Position numbers and translations under genes: made by a program
Origin: Keratinibaculum paraultunense
GTDB lineage: Bacteria > Bacillota > Clostridia > Tissierellales > Tepidimicrobiaceae
Length of the DNA stretch: 64,000 nucleotides
Assembly (NCBI RefSeq): GCF_016767175.1
Contig: NZ_CP068564.1
Coordinates: 1,798,001 to 1,862,000, forward strand
Reading direction: 5' to 3'
Shown: positions 1-10,081 of the stretch, piece after piece
Layout: the number at the start of each line of letters is the position of its first letter
Position numbering within the stretch: position 1 is the first letter of the stretch
Notes under the pieces: generated by a model
The model's input: only the letters and a program-made list of their open reading frames with translations
Databases searched by the model: none
Told to the model about the DNA's origin: nothing

Positions 1-1072
1 TTAATTCTAATTTAGGGCTTGCATTTACCTTAGCCTTTACCTCGTTGCTTTCATAAGATTTATCATTGCCGTCATATGCAATCACTTTAAAAGAATAATT
101 GCCATTTTCTTTAACATTAGGTTCCCATTTATATTTTCCATAAGGATCTACTGGAATATCTTCATCCATAATTTTAGTATTTCCTGTATCTAAATTTGTA
201 ACTTCATATTTTACATAATAAGCTAAAAAGTTAGGATCTGCTCCCATATATATGGTATCATCAAGAATTTCGCCTTCTTCTATCCCTGTCAGTAAAACCT
301 TAGGTTTTATATCCATAATAACTGAAATGGCATCTCCTCCTATGAATTTACCATTTTTATTATAGAGAGCTGCTACTAATATCTTTTCTCCTTTGTCCTC
401 TACATCTGGTAGCCAAGTATATTTCCCTACTATATTCTCCCCTCTAGCTATTACTTTTCCTTCCAATGTTTCAGGGTCTAATAATAGGTATTTTATCTCT
501 TTGGCATCTTTAAATTTATCTTGAGGAATCTCTATTTGCAATAAAGTTTTCCCATTTACAACTTGTCCAGATTTTAAAGTGGATATATTTATATCAAAAA
601 AAGGTTCTACATTTCCTTCTATATTGGAATCTATATAAACGGTTCTAGTAGATTCATCCCACTGAACTCCTACCCCTAGTGCATTTGCTATAAAACGAAC
701 AGGTACAAAGGTACGACTTTCTATAATCTTAGGTGGTACATCTATTATACTATAGTTTTTTTCTCCATCTTCATAAGAAACTAGGTGACTCCCTATTTTT
801 AATCTAACTACTTTATTATCCATTTTAATAGTTACTATTCTATCATTACCATTCCATTCAACTTTTCCTCCCAATTCTTCCGATACAAATCGAATTGGTA
901 CTAATGTTCTTCCGCTTTCAACTATAGAACTCATAAAAGAAGTAATGTCTTTCCCATTTACTATTAATTTAATGGGTTTGGCAGCAAAAGAACAAGTACT
1001 AAAGCATTGTGAACAAATTAATAGTATGAGTAATAGGGAAAACAATGTTACATTAAGTATATTCCTTTTCAT
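1..1072 (-). CDS. Secreted stalk-domain (copper amine oxidase N-terminal-like) protein, 3' part cut by window edge
   Basis: The frame is open from an ATG at 1072 to the left edge, about 357 codons without a stop, so the C-terminus is missing. AAGGAGG lies a few bases before the ATG. Residues 1-31 form a signal peptide: basic MKRN, a hydrophobic run, then a small-residue cleavage region. Residues about 33-150 hold two repeats of the stalk-domain pattern (SGRTLVPIRFVSEELGG, then SRTFVPVRFIANALG), typical of cell-surface or secreted Firmicute proteins. The rest is beta-rich and looks like Ig-type repeats (for example NGNYSFKVIAYDGND). The family usually anchors or presents other domains outside the cell. 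Its specific role here is unknown. It is a single gene with 83 bp between it and the phosphate genes. Confidence 0.85.
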   Translation of the reverse strand, partial: MKRNILNVTLFSLLLILLICSQCFSTCSFAAKPIKLIVNGKDITSFMSSIVESGRTLVPIRFVSEELGGKVEWNGNDRIVTIKMDNKVVRLKIGSHLVSYEDGEKNYSIIDVPPKIIESRTFVPVRFIANALGVGVQWDESTRTVYIDSNIEGNVEPFFDINISTLKSGQVVNGKTLLQIEIPQDKFKDAKEIKYLLLDPETLEGKVIARGENIVGKYTWLPDVEDKGEKILVAALYNKNGKFIGGDAISVIMDIKPKVLLTGIEEGEILDDTIYMGADPNFLAYYVKYEVTNLDTGNTKIMDEDIPVDPYGKYKWEPNVKENGNYSFKVIAYDGNDKSYESNEVKAKVNASPKLEL

Positions 1073-1155
1073 GTTTTTCCTCCTTCATTTTTTAAAAAAC
1101 ATTTACTTATATTATAATCATAAATAAACAAATAAGCTAACACTAAGCTGGTAAA

Positions 1156-1779
1156 TTATATATTTTTCATTATAATACCTTCTACAGTTTCTGCAACATC
1201 TTCACACGCATCGCAACAATCTTCAAATACTTGGAAAATTCGTGTCCAAACTATAACATCCATAATATCTGTAGGCTCTATATATAAATTTCTTACAGCA
1301 TTTATATAAAATCTATCTCCTTCTTCTTCTATTTGATTTATACTTACTATGAAATCATGTATATTATTTGATTTTCTAAAATTGGGAAACTCTTTCATCA
1401 TATCTTTAATCTTTTCACAGCCTCTAACTATAATATCTGCAAACTCAATAGCTTCTTCCCGTATTTCACGAATATTATACATATAAAGCCTTAACAGTAT
1501 ATCTTCTGTAGAATCTATAACTTCATCAAGCTCTTGTGCTAATAGTATTATATCTTCCCTTTCTATAGGAGGCACAAACTCCTTAGCAAGATTTTTCATC
1601 ATATCATGAACCTCAGTATCAGCTTTATATTCTTTTTTATGCATACTTTCCATTGCCTGAGGAAGTTTTTCCACATCAAAATTTTCAATTATATCTGCCA
1701 ATTCTTTAGCCACTTCATATGTATATTGTCCCATCCTCATAAACATAGCATAATAATCATATCCTTTTTTTCGTCTCAC
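1156..1779 (-). CDS. DUF47 (PhoU-like) phosphate transport accessory protein
   Basis: 207 aa, all-helical, with acidic clusters typical of DUF47/PhoU-like proteins that bind metal and modulate PiT transporters (LAQELDEVIDSTEDI near residues 80-95 and CCDACEDVAETVEG near the end). The start is GTG at 1779; GGAGGAGG lies about 8 bases upstream, and the neighbouring ATG would be followed at once by a stop. It follows the PiT gene by 17 bp in the same direction, the usual PiT-DUF47 operon order reversed on this strand. Family knowledge: DUF47 proteins are paired with low-affinity phosphate permeases; the exact mechanism is not settled. Confidence 0.9.
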   Translation of the reverse strand: MRRKKGYDYYAMFMRMGQYTYEVAKELADIIENFDVEKLPQAMESMHKKEYKADTEVHDMMKNLAKEFVPPIEREDIILLAQELDEVIDSTEDILLRLYMYNIREIREEAIEFADIIVRGCEKIKDMMKEFPNFRKSNNIHDFIVSINQIEEEGDRFYINAVRNLYIEPTDIMDVIVWTRIFQVFEDCCDACEDVAETVEGIIMKNI

Positions 1780-1796
1780 ATAAATCCTCCTCCAAT

Positions 1797-2849
1797 TTAA
1801 AATAGTACCATAAATAGTTTAGCCATTAAAAAACCTATCATACCGCAGCCAGGAAAAGTCAACACCCAAGTCATAACCATTTCCTTGACCAAAGACCAGT
1901 TTACAGAAGATAATCTTCTAGCTGAACCTACCCCCATAATAGCTGTGGTTTTTGTATGAGTAGTACTAACAGGCAATCCAAACATAGAAGAAAAAAGCAA
2001 GCAAAGGGCTGCTGCTAGATCAGCTGAAAACCCTTGATATTTTTCCAACTTTACCATATCCATACCAACTGCTTTTATTATTCTATACCCTCCCATAGAT
2101 GTACCTAATGCCATTACTAAGGAACACAATATCATAAGCCAAAAGGGTATTTGAAAATTGGATACATTACCTTGCCCTTTTGCTAAGAAAATACCTAACA
2201 TAAACACGCCCATAAACTTTTGCCCATCTTGTGCCCCATGCATAAACGCCATAGCTGCACTCCCAAATATTTGAGCTCCTTTAAAAAAACCTGTAGTTTT
2301 TCTTCTGTCAACATCCTTAAATATAAATTCCACTAATTTCACAATAATAAATCCCATTCCAAAACCCATTATGGTAGAAAAAACTAATCCATATATAACT
2401 TTAACCCATTCAGAACCATTTATACCAGAAAAACCTCCTTGAAGAGCTATAGCAGCACCAGATATTCCTGCAATAAGTGCATGGCTTTCACTTGTAGGTA
2501 TGCCAAAATACCAAGCCATAGTAGCCCAAATAACGATTGCAAAAAGTGCAGCACAAAGGGCCACAAGAGCAGTATGGGGATCGCCGCCAAAATCTACCAT
2601 ATTATATACAGTCATAGCGACAGAACTGTTTACCATGGTCATAATCAATATCCCTAAAAAATTAAATATAGCTGCCATAGTTATAGCACTTCTCGGCCCT
2701 ATGGAACGGGTAGCAATAGCTGTTGCAATTGCATTTGGAGCATCAGTCCAACCATTTACCAGGACTACTCCCAAAGTCAATATTACAGTAATAAGTAATG
2801 TAGAATTGGTCACTAATTGTTCTAAAAAATCTTCAAATAAAATAGTCAC
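1797..2849 (-). CDS. PiT-family inorganic phosphate transporter
   Basis: 350 aa polytopic membrane protein of the PiT (PF01384) family, which imports phosphate by cation symport. The two family signatures are visible: GWTDAPNAIATAIATRSI near residues 33-50, and PVSTTHTKTTAIMGVG near residues 290-305. About ten hydrophobic helices with a short central cytoplasmic loop (FKDVDRRKTTG) match bacterial PiT length. The start is a GTG at 2849 with AAAGGA upstream. It is the first gene of a two-gene operon with the DUF47 protein downstream. Confidence 0.93.
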   Translation of the reverse strand: MTILFEDFLEQLVTNSTLLITVILTLGVVLVNGWTDAPNAIATAIATRSIGPRSAITMAAIFNFLGILIMTMVNSSVAMTVYNMVDFGGDPHTALVALCAALFAIVIWATMAWYFGIPTSESHALIAGISGAAIALQGGFSGINGSEWVKVIYGLVFSTIMGFGMGFIIVKLVEFIFKDVDRRKTTGFFKGAQIFGSAAMAFMHGAQDGQKFMGVFMLGIFLAKGQGNVSNFQIPFWLMILCSLVMALGTSMGGYRIIKAVGMDMVKLEKYQGFSADLAAALCLLFSSMFGLPVSTTHTKTTAIMGVGSARRLSSVNWSLVKEMVMTWVLTFPGCGMIGFLMAKLFMVLF

Positions 2850-2888
2850 TTTTTCACGTCCTTTATCTCTAAAAAATTAATCCATATT

Positions 2889-2918
2889 AGTATAACTATA
2901 TTACATAACTTTTAACAA
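2889..2918 (-). promoter_or_regulatory. Possible promoter of the PiT-DUF47 operon
   Basis: Minus-strand TTGTTA (2913-2918) and TATACT (2889-2894) are separated by 18 bp, about 40 bp before the GTG start. The match is moderate and the region is very AT-rich, so this is only a plausible sigma-A promoter. Confidence 0.4.
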
Positions 2919-3069
2919 AATTTCTAACACAAATTATATTGTATCATATTATTTTTATATATTTAAATATATTTTTAATTTGCATACCAATCTTATCTGC
3001 ATATGTATTTAATCAATTTTATATTTTCTTATAATAAACTTATAAAACTATAATGAAATTAAAATTAAT

Positions 3070-3112
3070 AAGGACAGGAAAATTATAATATTATAATAAT
3101 TTTTCTGTCCTT
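3070..3112 (-). terminator. Terminator hairpin after hydA
   Basis: AAGGACAG (3070-3077) pairs with CTGTCCTT (3105-3112), extended inward by an AT-rich stem. It lies 25 bp past the hydA stop. The GGACAG/CTGTCC ends resemble the other 3'-end palindromes in this window. Confidence 0.7.
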
Positions 3113-3136
3113 ATTATATAAAGTTTACTAAATTAA

Positions 3137-4834
3137 TTATTTATTTGACTTTCTATCAACATGCAACAAATCGTGTCTATCTTTCAATATACCTTCGAAC
3201 AATGAAGCCACTAAAGGATTTTCTTCAGAACTCTTAATTTGCGACATTCTATCAAGCTTATATAATCCATTTGCTCTACTAGATCTTACATCTTTTTCTT
3301 TGTATACTACGGGTTGTCCACCACCACTTATGCATCCTCCTGGGCAAGCCATCACTTCTACAAAATGATAGCTTCTTTCTCCAGACTCTATTTGTTTTAT
3401 CAATTCATTAACATTTTTCAATCCATGTACTACTGCTAATCTAACCTCTATTCCTCCTACATCAAATATAGCTTCTTTTATATTTTCCATTCCTCGGACA
3501 TCTTTAAACATTATATCCTTAGTTGTATGATCAGGCTTATCTTTCAAAAGTCTTGTAATTACTGCTTCAGTAACTCCACCAGTGGAACCAAATATTACTC
3601 CTGAACCACTTACCAACCCAAAAGGCATATCAAAGGATTCTTCTTCTAATTTCTCAAACATAATACCTGCTTCTTTTATTAAAAATGCCAATTCCTGTGT
3701 TGTTATAACTATATCAACTTCTCTAATTCCATCATGTTCAAATTCTTCTCTAGCAGCTTCAGCTTTTTTAGCCGTACAAGGCATTATTGATACAACTACA
3801 GTTTCCTTACCTTCCCTTTTATCTTTATCTTTAAAATATTCTTTTAATGCTGAGCCAAACATCTGTTGAGGAGATTTACAAGTTGAAATATTTCCTACCA
3901 TATCGGGATATTTATTTTCAGCAAACTTAACCCATGCTGGACAACAAGAAGTAAATAATGGAAGTCCTTTTCCTTCTTTAAATTTCTCCATAAATTCATT
4001 GCTTTCTTCAATTACTGTCATATCTGCCCCAAAAGATGTATCATAAACTTCATCAAATCCAATCCTCTTAAGTGCAGCAACTATTTTCCCTATAGTTATT
4101 TCTCCTGGTTTAAATCCAAACTCTTCTCCTAAAGCAACTCTTACTGCAGGAGCTATTTGTGCTACCACCCTTTTTTTTTCATCATGAATTACTTCCCAAA
4201 CTTTATCATTTTCATTTTTAATTACAATTGCTCCTGTTGGACAAACAGTTCTACACTGTCCACAATTTACACAATCCACTTCAGCAATACTTCTGTTAAA
4301 TGCAGGTGTTACCCTCATTTTTGAACCTCTATATGCAAAACTTAGTGCTCCTACTCCTTGCACTTCTTCGCACACTCTTACACAATCTCCACATAAAATA
4401 CATTTATTAGGATTCCTAATAATACTCAAACTTGATTTATCTATAGGAAGTTTATCAATCATCTCACTAAATCTAATTTCTTCAATTCTCAATCTAAGTG
4501 CTAATTTTTGAAGCTCACATTGTCCAGTTATTTCGCAACTTGTACAATCTCTATCATGTTCAGCTAATAATAATTCAAGAATTACTTTCCTATATTTTTG
4601 TACCTTTGGTGTATTTGTATATATTTCCATACCATCCCTTGGTCTTTCTGAACAGGATGCAAAAGTTTTTCCATTTACATCTTCAACTATACACATTCTA
4701 CAAGCACCAAAAATACTTAATTCTGAATGATAACAAAAAGTTGGCAGGTCAATACCAGCCTTTCTCACTACTTCTAATACATTTTTTTCTTTATCAAATT
4801 CTACTTTTCTGCCATCTATAATCATAGTACCCAT
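3137..4834 (-). CDS. hydA: NADH-dependent/bifurcating [FeFe] hydrogenase catalytic subunit HydA
   Basis: 565 aa. Cofactor sites appear in order: 2Fe-2S ligands C34, C45, C48, C61; a His-Cys 4Fe-4S site H93, C97, C100, C106; two 4Fe-4S ferredoxin sites C145/148/151/155 and C188/191/194/198; then the H-cluster motifs TSCCPAW (C297), MPCTAKKAE (C353) and MACPGGC (C497, C501). All ligands are present, so it should be active. With the NuoF-like and NuoE-like partners just upstream it forms a soluble HydABC complex, which in relatives couples ferredoxin and NAD(H) to H2. Start ATG 4834 has AAAGGAGG upstream. It follows hydB by 3 bp. Confidence 0.95.
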   Translation of the reverse strand: MGTMIIDGRKVEFDKEKNVLEVVRKAGIDLPTFCYHSELSIFGACRMCIVEDVNGKTFASCSERPRDGMEIYTNTPKVQKYRKVILELLLAEHDRDCTSCEITGQCELQKLALRLRIEEIRFSEMIDKLPIDKSSLSIIRNPNKCILCGDCVRVCEEVQGVGALSFAYRGSKMRVTPAFNRSIAEVDCVNCGQCRTVCPTGAIVIKNENDKVWEVIHDEKKRVVAQIAPAVRVALGEEFGFKPGEITIGKIVAALKRIGFDEVYDTSFGADMTVIEESNEFMEKFKEGKGLPLFTSCCPAWVKFAENKYPDMVGNISTCKSPQQMFGSALKEYFKDKDKREGKETVVVSIMPCTAKKAEAAREEFEHDGIREVDIVITTQELAFLIKEAGIMFEKLEEESFDMPFGLVSGSGVIFGSTGGVTEAVITRLLKDKPDHTTKDIMFKDVRGMENIKEAIFDVGGIEVRLAVVHGLKNVNELIKQIESGERSYHFVEVMACPGGCISGGGQPVVYKEKDVRSSRANGLYKLDRMSQIKSSEENPLVASLFEGILKDRHDLLHVDRKSNK

Positions 4835-4837
4835 AAT

Positions 4838-6712
4838 TTAAACCTCCTTTATAGCTGAAAAAGCACAATGTTCAATACAGGAATAACATTTAATACAAAT
4901 ATCAGGATCTATCTGGAATTTATCTCTTATTTTACCAGATATAGCGTTCACAGGGCATATTAATCTACATTTACCACAGCCTCTACATAATTCAGGTACT
5001 ATTTTCATTATTTTTAAACCTTCGCAAGTACCAGTAGGACATTTTTTATCCACTACATGAGCTAAGTATTCATCCCTAAAATATTTTAATGAACTAACTA
5101 CCGGATTCGCTGCTGTTTTCCCAAGTCCACAAAGAGCAGTATTAGTTATGGTATCTGCTAATTCTTCCAGTAAATTTAAATCTTCTACAGTTCCCTTTCC
5201 ATTAACAATTTTTTCTAAAATTTCAAGCATCCTTTTAGTACCTTCCCTACAAGGTACACATTTCCCACAAGATTCATTTTGAGTAAAATTCATAAAAAAT
5301 CTAGCAACTTCTACTATACAAGTATCTTCATCCATTACTACCATTCCACCTGATCCAATCATAGCCCCAGCTTTTTTTAAAGAATCAAAATCCAACGGCA
5401 TATCTAAATGTTCCCTTGTTAGACATCCACCTGAAGGACCACCTATTTGAACAGCTTTAAATTTTTTGCCATCCTTTATTCCTCCGCCTATATTAAATAT
5501 GATTTCTCTAAGGGTTGTACCCATTGGCACCTCTATAAGTCCAGTATTATTTACATTTCCTGTCAACGCAAAAGCTTTAGTACCAGGACTATTTTTAGTG
5601 CCATAGGACTTGTACCATTCAGCACCATTCATAATTATATGCCGAACATTAGCAAAAGTTTCCACATTATTTAAAACAGTAGGTTTGCCCCAAAGTCCTT
5701 CTTCTACAGTTCTCTTTACTCTTACCTTCGGCATTCCTCTTTCGCCTTCTATGGAGGCAATAAGAGCACTACTTTCACCACATACAAAAGCTCCTGCACC
5801 TTTATTTACATGAATATCAAAATTTAAATCTGTACCTAATATATTTTTCCCAAGTAATCCAAATTCTCTAGCCTGTTTAATAGCTTCATTCAACCTTGCT
5901 ACAGCTAATGGGTACTCTGCTCTTACATATATATATCCTTCAGTTGCTCCTGTTGCATAAGCAGCTATAGTCATACCTTCTATAATATTATGAGGATCTC
6001 CTTCCATAATAGATCTATCCATAAATGCACCTGGATCTCCCTCATCACCATTACATATTACATATTTAATATCACTTGATTGGGAAAGTGCTTGTGACCA
6101 CTTCTTTCCAGTAGGATAACCTCCACCACCTCTGCCTCTAAGGTTTGCATCAGTTATCTCTTTACATACTTCTTCTGGAGTCATTGTATCTAAAACCTTA
6201 GCAAGGGCTTGATAACCACCATATGCAATATATTCTTCAATTGATTCTGCATCAATATGTCCACAATGCTCTAGTACAAGACGCGTTTGAGATTCATAGA
6301 AAGGTATCTCTTCTTCAGCATAAAAAACTTTACCATTAGATTTATACATGAGTCTTTCAATAGGTTGTTCTTTTATCAATGTTTGATTTACAATCTCTTC
6401 GCAATCTTCTAATTTTACTCTTATATATAAAAAATTATCAGGCTCAATTCTAACTAATGGTCCTTCTTCACAAAATCCATGGCATCCACTCTTTCTTATC
6501 CTAATTCCATCATCCTCTTCACATAATTCCACCTTTGCTAATAGGCCTTTCTCTCTTACTAATTCTTTTAATTTCTCATAAATATCTAAAGAACCGTTTG
6601 CTACACATCCGGTTCCCCCACATACCAGTACACGTTTTTGGCATTTTTTAAGAGCACCTTTATATCTTTGAGATATTTCTTTAAGTTCGCTAGTACAATT
6701 AATTTTTGCCAT
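4838..6712 (-). CDS. hydB: Hydrogenase diaphorase subunit HydB (NuoF-like flavoprotein)
   Basis: 624 aa. Order of domains: an N-terminal thioredoxin-like 2Fe-2S domain (CGGTGC near residue 31; GCHGFCEEGP near 75); the NuoF-type FMN/NADH-binding core (GRGGGGYPTGKKW, then NGDEGDPGAFMDRS); an SLBB region; a 4Fe-4S site ESCGKCVPCREGTKR; and a C-terminal pair of 4Fe-4S ferredoxin motifs (CRGCGKCRLICP and CIKCYSCIEHC). This is the standard layout for HydB of trimeric [FeFe] hydrogenases and NADP-reducing hydrogenases. It oxidises or reduces NAD(P)H and passes electrons to HydA. Its start overlaps the end of hydC by 14 bp, implying translational coupling. Confidence 0.95.
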   Translation of the reverse strand: MAKINCTSELKEISQRYKGALKKCQKRVLVCGGTGCVANGSLDIYEKLKELVREKGLLAKVELCEEDDGIRIRKSGCHGFCEEGPLVRIEPDNFLYIRVKLEDCEEIVNQTLIKEQPIERLMYKSNGKVFYAEEEIPFYESQTRLVLEHCGHIDAESIEEYIAYGGYQALAKVLDTMTPEEVCKEITDANLRGRGGGGYPTGKKWSQALSQSSDIKYVICNGDEGDPGAFMDRSIMEGDPHNIIEGMTIAAYATGATEGYIYVRAEYPLAVARLNEAIKQAREFGLLGKNILGTDLNFDIHVNKGAGAFVCGESSALIASIEGERGMPKVRVKRTVEEGLWGKPTVLNNVETFANVRHIIMNGAEWYKSYGTKNSPGTKAFALTGNVNNTGLIEVPMGTTLREIIFNIGGGIKDGKKFKAVQIGGPSGGCLTREHLDMPLDFDSLKKAGAMIGSGGMVVMDEDTCIVEVARFFMNFTQNESCGKCVPCREGTKRMLEILEKIVNGKGTVEDLNLLEELADTITNTALCGLGKTAANPVVSSLKYFRDEYLAHVVDKKCPTGTCEGLKIMKIVPELCRGCGKCRLICPVNAISGKIRDKFQIDPDICIKCYSCIEHCAFSAIKEV

Positions 6713-7187
6713 CAGAACCCCTCCTTATTTCTTGTATAAGCTCAATCGCCTTTTCTAAAGTCATATTCCCATAAACCTTGCCATTAATATTTACTACAGG
6801 TGCAAGTCCACAGGCTCCAAGGCAAGATACAGTTTCAACTGTAAACAAAAAATCATCAGTGGTACGTTTTTCACTATTTAATTCTAATTCCCTGTATAAT
6901 GCTTCTAGTATTTGATTAGAATTCCTAACATGGCAAGCAGTACCATCACAAACTTTAATAACATACTTACCCTTTGGTTCTAATGAAAAATTCTCATAAA
7001 ATGTAGCAATACCAAATAATTTTGAGGAACTAATATCCATTTTTTCAGCTATATATTCCAAAGCCTCTTTTGGTAAATATCTGTATTTCTCTTGAACCTC
7101 TTGTAATATAGTGATTATTGAAGATTTTTCTCTACCATAAGTTTCAATAATACCATCAATTGTACCTTCCATTTCTTCAATATGCAT
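6699..7187 (-). CDS. hydC: Hydrogenase 2Fe-2S subunit HydC (NuoE-like)
   Basis: 162 aa thioredoxin-fold 2Fe-2S protein with the NuoE ligand pairs CDGTACH and CLGACG. The frame stays open further upstream to 7277, but I choose the ATG at 7187. It has AAGGAGGGG directly upstream, 162 aa is the family length, and a good promoter lies at 7250-7277 inside the longer frame. First gene of hydCBA; it passes electrons within the complex. Confidence 0.92.
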   Translation of the reverse strand: MHIEEMEGTIDGIIETYGREKSSIITILQEVQEKYRYLPKEALEYIAEKMDISSSKLFGIATFYENFSLEPKGKYVIKVCDGTACHVRNSNQILEALYRELELNSEKRTTDDFLFTVETVSCLGACGLAPVVNINGKVYGNMTLEKAIELIQEIRRGSDGKN

Positions 7188-7249
7188 AAACACCCCTCCT
7201 TGTAAAGCTATCCGCTCCAATGTATTAAAATTTTGTATCATTGTTAATA

Positions 7250-7277
7250 ATTTTATCAAAGATATAAATTTAGTCAA
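7250..7277 (-). promoter_or_regulatory. Likely sigma-A promoter of hydCBA
   Basis: Minus-strand TTGACT (7272-7277), a 16-bp spacer, and TAAAAT (7250-7255). It lies 60-90 bp before the chosen hydC start and no competing gene intervenes. Confidence 0.55.
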
Positions 7278-7332
7278 TAGTTAAACAATTAACAACTTTT
7301 ATTCTAAAAAAACTTTTTTATCGCATAAAAAC

Positions 7333-7372
7333 ATGCTTAAAAATCACCTAAATATGGTGAATTTTTAAGCAT
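7333..7372 (-). terminator. Terminator after the receptor-fusion gene
   Basis: ATGCTTAAAAATCACC (7333-7348) pairs with the arm at 7356-7372 (one bulged base), leaving a 7-base loop. It sits 20 bp past the stop of the 7392-9860 gene and separates it from hydCBA. Confidence 0.8.
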
Positions 7373-7391
7373 ACATTAGTATAAAATATAT

Positions 7392-9860
7392 TTACTCATA
7401 TTTTATAATATTATCATATTTAAGCATTGCTAAGGATGATAAATTTACATTATGCACATCATCTTTAGTGCATACGCCATTTTGTGGATGAAGTATAGGA
7501 ACATTGGGGGCATCTTCTGATATTATCTTCTGAATTTCCATATACAACTCTTCTCTTCTTCTAGGATTTGTAGTTTTAGTTGCCCTATCTATAAGCTCTA
7601 CTACCTGTTCATTTTCATAAGCACTTAAGTTAGTTTGAGCATCTGGCATAAATAAAGGCTTTATAAAAGATGAAGGATCTAATGTGTCAGCATACCACCC
7701 AGAAAAATACATGTCAAAACCTTCTTGTAGCTCCTGAGCTCTTGTAAGTTTTTCATCTGAAACTTTTTTATACTTACATGTAATCCCTATAGCATTTAAA
7801 TCCTCTTCTACTAATTTCAACATAGGGTGAGGTTTTTCTCCTGAAAGAAATACTAAAGGTCTATTTAAGTTTATTCCTTCTTCCATTATAATTTTCTTTG
7901 CTTTCTGAGGATTATATTCATAACCTTTTACATGATCATCAGGTATTAATCCAGGAGGTATTATACATTTTGCTTCTACTGCAAGACCGCCAAATAGTTC
8001 ATCTATTATCCTTTGTTTATTTATAGCATGATTTATAGCTTGCCTAATTCTTGGTTGAACATAAGGTGAGCTTGTGTTTTTTAGTTTAAACCCAATATAA
8101 AATGTGGCTATTAAATCAACAAACTTTATATTGTCTCCTAATCCATAGGATTTGAGAGTTTCATAATCTTTTTTATTTTCTACTATATAAAAATCATATT
8201 CCCCATTTAAGAAGTTCTCTAATGCATCTTTATCTCCAACTTTAGCTTTAACTACATCACAATAGGGCTTACCTCCTATAAAATTAGGATTAGCTACTAA
8301 TCTATATTCATTCTCCTTATAGTTATCTATCATATAAGGACCGCATCCTATAAATTTCCCAGCTTTAAGCTCTTCTCGATCCATTACTGCACAACAACCA
8401 TGAGATAACAATAGAAGAAATCCATTAAAAGGATTTTCTAATCTAATGGATAATCTATATTCATCTAATACTTGAATACCTTTTACTTCATTGGTTTTCC
8501 CTGTCATAAAATCCTTTGCACCTTCAATATAATCTATAAACCAAGCGTTTGGTGAATTAAACTTAGGGGATAGTAACCTTTCTAAAGAATATTTTACATC
8601 ATAAGCTGTGACCTTTTTCCCATTATGGAATGTAGCATCATTTCTTAAATTAAATATCCAAGTCAGATTGTCATCCTTAACATACCATGTTTTCGCTATG
8701 GAAGGAAGTACATCCCCTGTATCACTAATTGTTAGTAAACCAGTATGAATATTGTTTAAAAATCTTAAGCTTTCCATAACATTACACATAGCTGGATCTA
8801 AAGTTTGAAGAGGAGATGAAATGGATAGCTTTATAGTAACTGACTCCTCTTTTTCCTCTATTTCTATTTCCTCCAATAGTTTATTAGTCATATCATCTAA
8901 AAGCATTGTTACTTGTTTTAATTCTTTTAAAGTTGCTTTTGTAAATTGAGTATTCATCATTGCACTTTCTACCATAGCCATAGCTTTATCTGAAGAATGT
9001 TCCATTTCGTCAGTAGAAAGCACTATGGATTCAAGGCTTTCAGTCTGAGCAGATATAGCTTGAGCTATTTCTTTCATTATTCCCAAAACATCATTTATTG
9101 CAGCTTCAATTTCTTCGAAGGCATTTTGCGATTCTTGAGCTACTGAAGAACCTTCTACTACTTTATTATTGCTATTTTCAATGGCTTCAATGGTAGTATT
9201 TACATTTTGCTGAATATTCTTTATTATATCCGATATATGATTGGCTGACTCAGCACTTCTATCTGCCAACTTTTTTACTTCCTCTGCTACAACAGCAAAA
9301 CCTCTTCCTGCATCTCCTGCCCTTGCTGCTTCTATATTGGCATTTAATGCTAATAGATTAGTTTGTTTTGCAATATCTCTTATTATGTTTAATATATCTT
9401 CTATTTGAATAATACTATCTTTTAAACTACTTATCTCATCCATTACCCCAGACATAGATTTATTAATTTCATTCATGGATTCAATGGTATTATATACTGA
9501 TTCACTGCCCTTTTTTACTACCTCTAAAGTTCCACTTGCTGTTTCATAAGAATCACTGGAACTAGCATGAAGTTCCTCTGCCATAGCAGAATAATGTCCT
9601 ATTTCATCCACTACTGCATATATATGTTTTACTTGTTCTTCTACTCTATTAGCAATAGCACCTATAGCATTTATTAAGTTTTCCGTTTGATTGGCAGAAT
9701 CTTCTATTTTAAGTTCTAAATTATGTAGTAGTTTTTTTTCATTTTGTCTAATTAAATTAAGTTGAGATTGATTTTTTAAATTTTCTTCTAAAGTATTCTG
9801 TTTTTCCACAACTTCATTTTCTTGTTGAACATTAGTTTTTTTCTTAAATAAATCAAACAT
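7392..9860 (-). CDS. Soluble chemoreceptor signalling domain fused to an OppA-type solute-binding domain
   Basis: 822 aa, start ATG 9860 with GGAGGGG upstream. Residues about 40-335 are a long coiled coil with the methyl-accepting chemotaxis hairpin tip, almost canonical ([20 protein letters not shown] at 162-181, then [20 protein letters not shown]). Residues about 345-820 are a family 5 extracellular solute-binding domain, like OppA/DppA ([55 protein letters not shown]). I see no signal peptide, no membrane helix and no HAMP domain, so both halves should be in the cytoplasm. Usual receptors place the sensor first and outside the cell; here it is second and inside. The cytoplasmic regulator SgrR shows that this binding fold can act as an internal sensor. 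Inferred role: internal peptide or metabolite sensor feeding CheA/CheW. The gene is monocistronic, with terminators on both sides. Confidence 0.88.
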   Translation of the reverse strand: MFDLFKKKTNVQQENEVVEKQNTLEENLKNQSQLNLIRQNEKKLLHNLELKIEDSANQTENLINAIGAIANRVEEQVKHIYAVVDEIGHYSAMAEELHASSSDSYETASGTLEVVKKGSESVYNTIESMNEINKSMSGVMDEISSLKDSIIQIEDILNIIRDIAKQTNLLALNANIEAARAGDAGRGFAVVAEEVKKLADRSAESANHISDIIKNIQQNVNTTIEAIENSNNKVVEGSSVAQESQNAFEEIEAAINDVLGIMKEIAQAISAQTESLESIVLSTDEMEHSSDKAMAMVESAMMNTQFTKATLKELKQVTMLLDDMTNKLLEEIEIEEKEESVTIKLSISSPLQTLDPAMCNVMESLRFLNNIHTGLLTISDTGDVLPSIAKTWYVKDDNLTWIFNLRNDATFHNGKKVTAYDVKYSLERLLSPKFNSPNAWFIDYIEGAKDFMTGKTNEVKGIQVLDEYRLSIRLENPFNGFLLLLSHGCCAVMDREELKAGKFIGCGPYMIDNYKENEYRLVANPNFIGGKPYCDVVKAKVGDKDALENFLNGEYDFYIVENKKDYETLKSYGLGDNIKFVDLIATFYIGFKLKNTSSPYVQPRIRQAINHAINKQRIIDELFGGLAVEAKCIIPPGLIPDDHVKGYEYNPQKAKKIIMEEGINLNRPLVFLSGEKPHPMLKLVEEDLNAIGITCKYKKVSDEKLTRAQELQEGFDMYFSGWYADTLDPSSFIKPLFMPDAQTNLSAYENEQVVELIDRATKTTNPRRREELYMEIQKIISEDAPNVPILHPQNGVCTKDDVHNVNLSSLAMLKYDNIIKYE

Positions 9861-9922
9861 TGAACCCCTCCATTAAACTTATGTAATTAATTAAAGTATA
9901 ATGCAAAAATACAGTTAATTCA

Positions 9923-9960
9923 ATCTTTTTAAAAAACTATTTAAGTTTTTTTAAAAAGAT
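9923..9960. repeat. AT-only inverted repeat upstream of the receptor fusion
   Basis: ATCTTTTTAAAAAAC (9923-9937) pairs with GTTTTTTTAAAAAGAT (9945-9960) across a 7-base loop. It lies 60 bp before the fusion-gene start. It may be an operator, a leader hairpin or a weak terminator; the sequence alone does not decide. Confidence 0.45.
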
Positions 9961-10032
9961 GCACCAATGTTGCACCAAGGGCGGATATTTTTGCACGAAT
10001 ATACCTTAGACATACGACATGCCCGTCAAACT

Positions 10033-10076
10033 AAAAAAGCAAATTAAAACTCACATGAGTTTTGATTTGCTTTTTT
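10033..10076 (-). terminator. Strong terminator after the activase gene
   Basis: AAAAAAGCAAATTAAAACTC (10033-10052) pairs with the arm ending at 10076 around a CATG centre. It is one stem interrupted by a mismatch, with A/T runs on both sides. It lies 5 bp past the activase stop and ends the B12/dehydratase cluster. Confidence 0.85.
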
Positions 10077-10081
10077 AATCT

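Noticed and set aside
945-1127. 60-aa plus-strand frame
   Set aside because: Antisense to the signal peptide and ribosome site of the stalk-domain gene; no ribosome site of its own.
2439-2880. Overlapping plus-strand frames of 72 and 126 aa
   Set aside because: Shadows of the well-supported PiT gene.
7188-7277. Longer N-terminus for hydC
   Set aside because: Would include the promoter; the ATG at 7187 has the ribosome site and family length.
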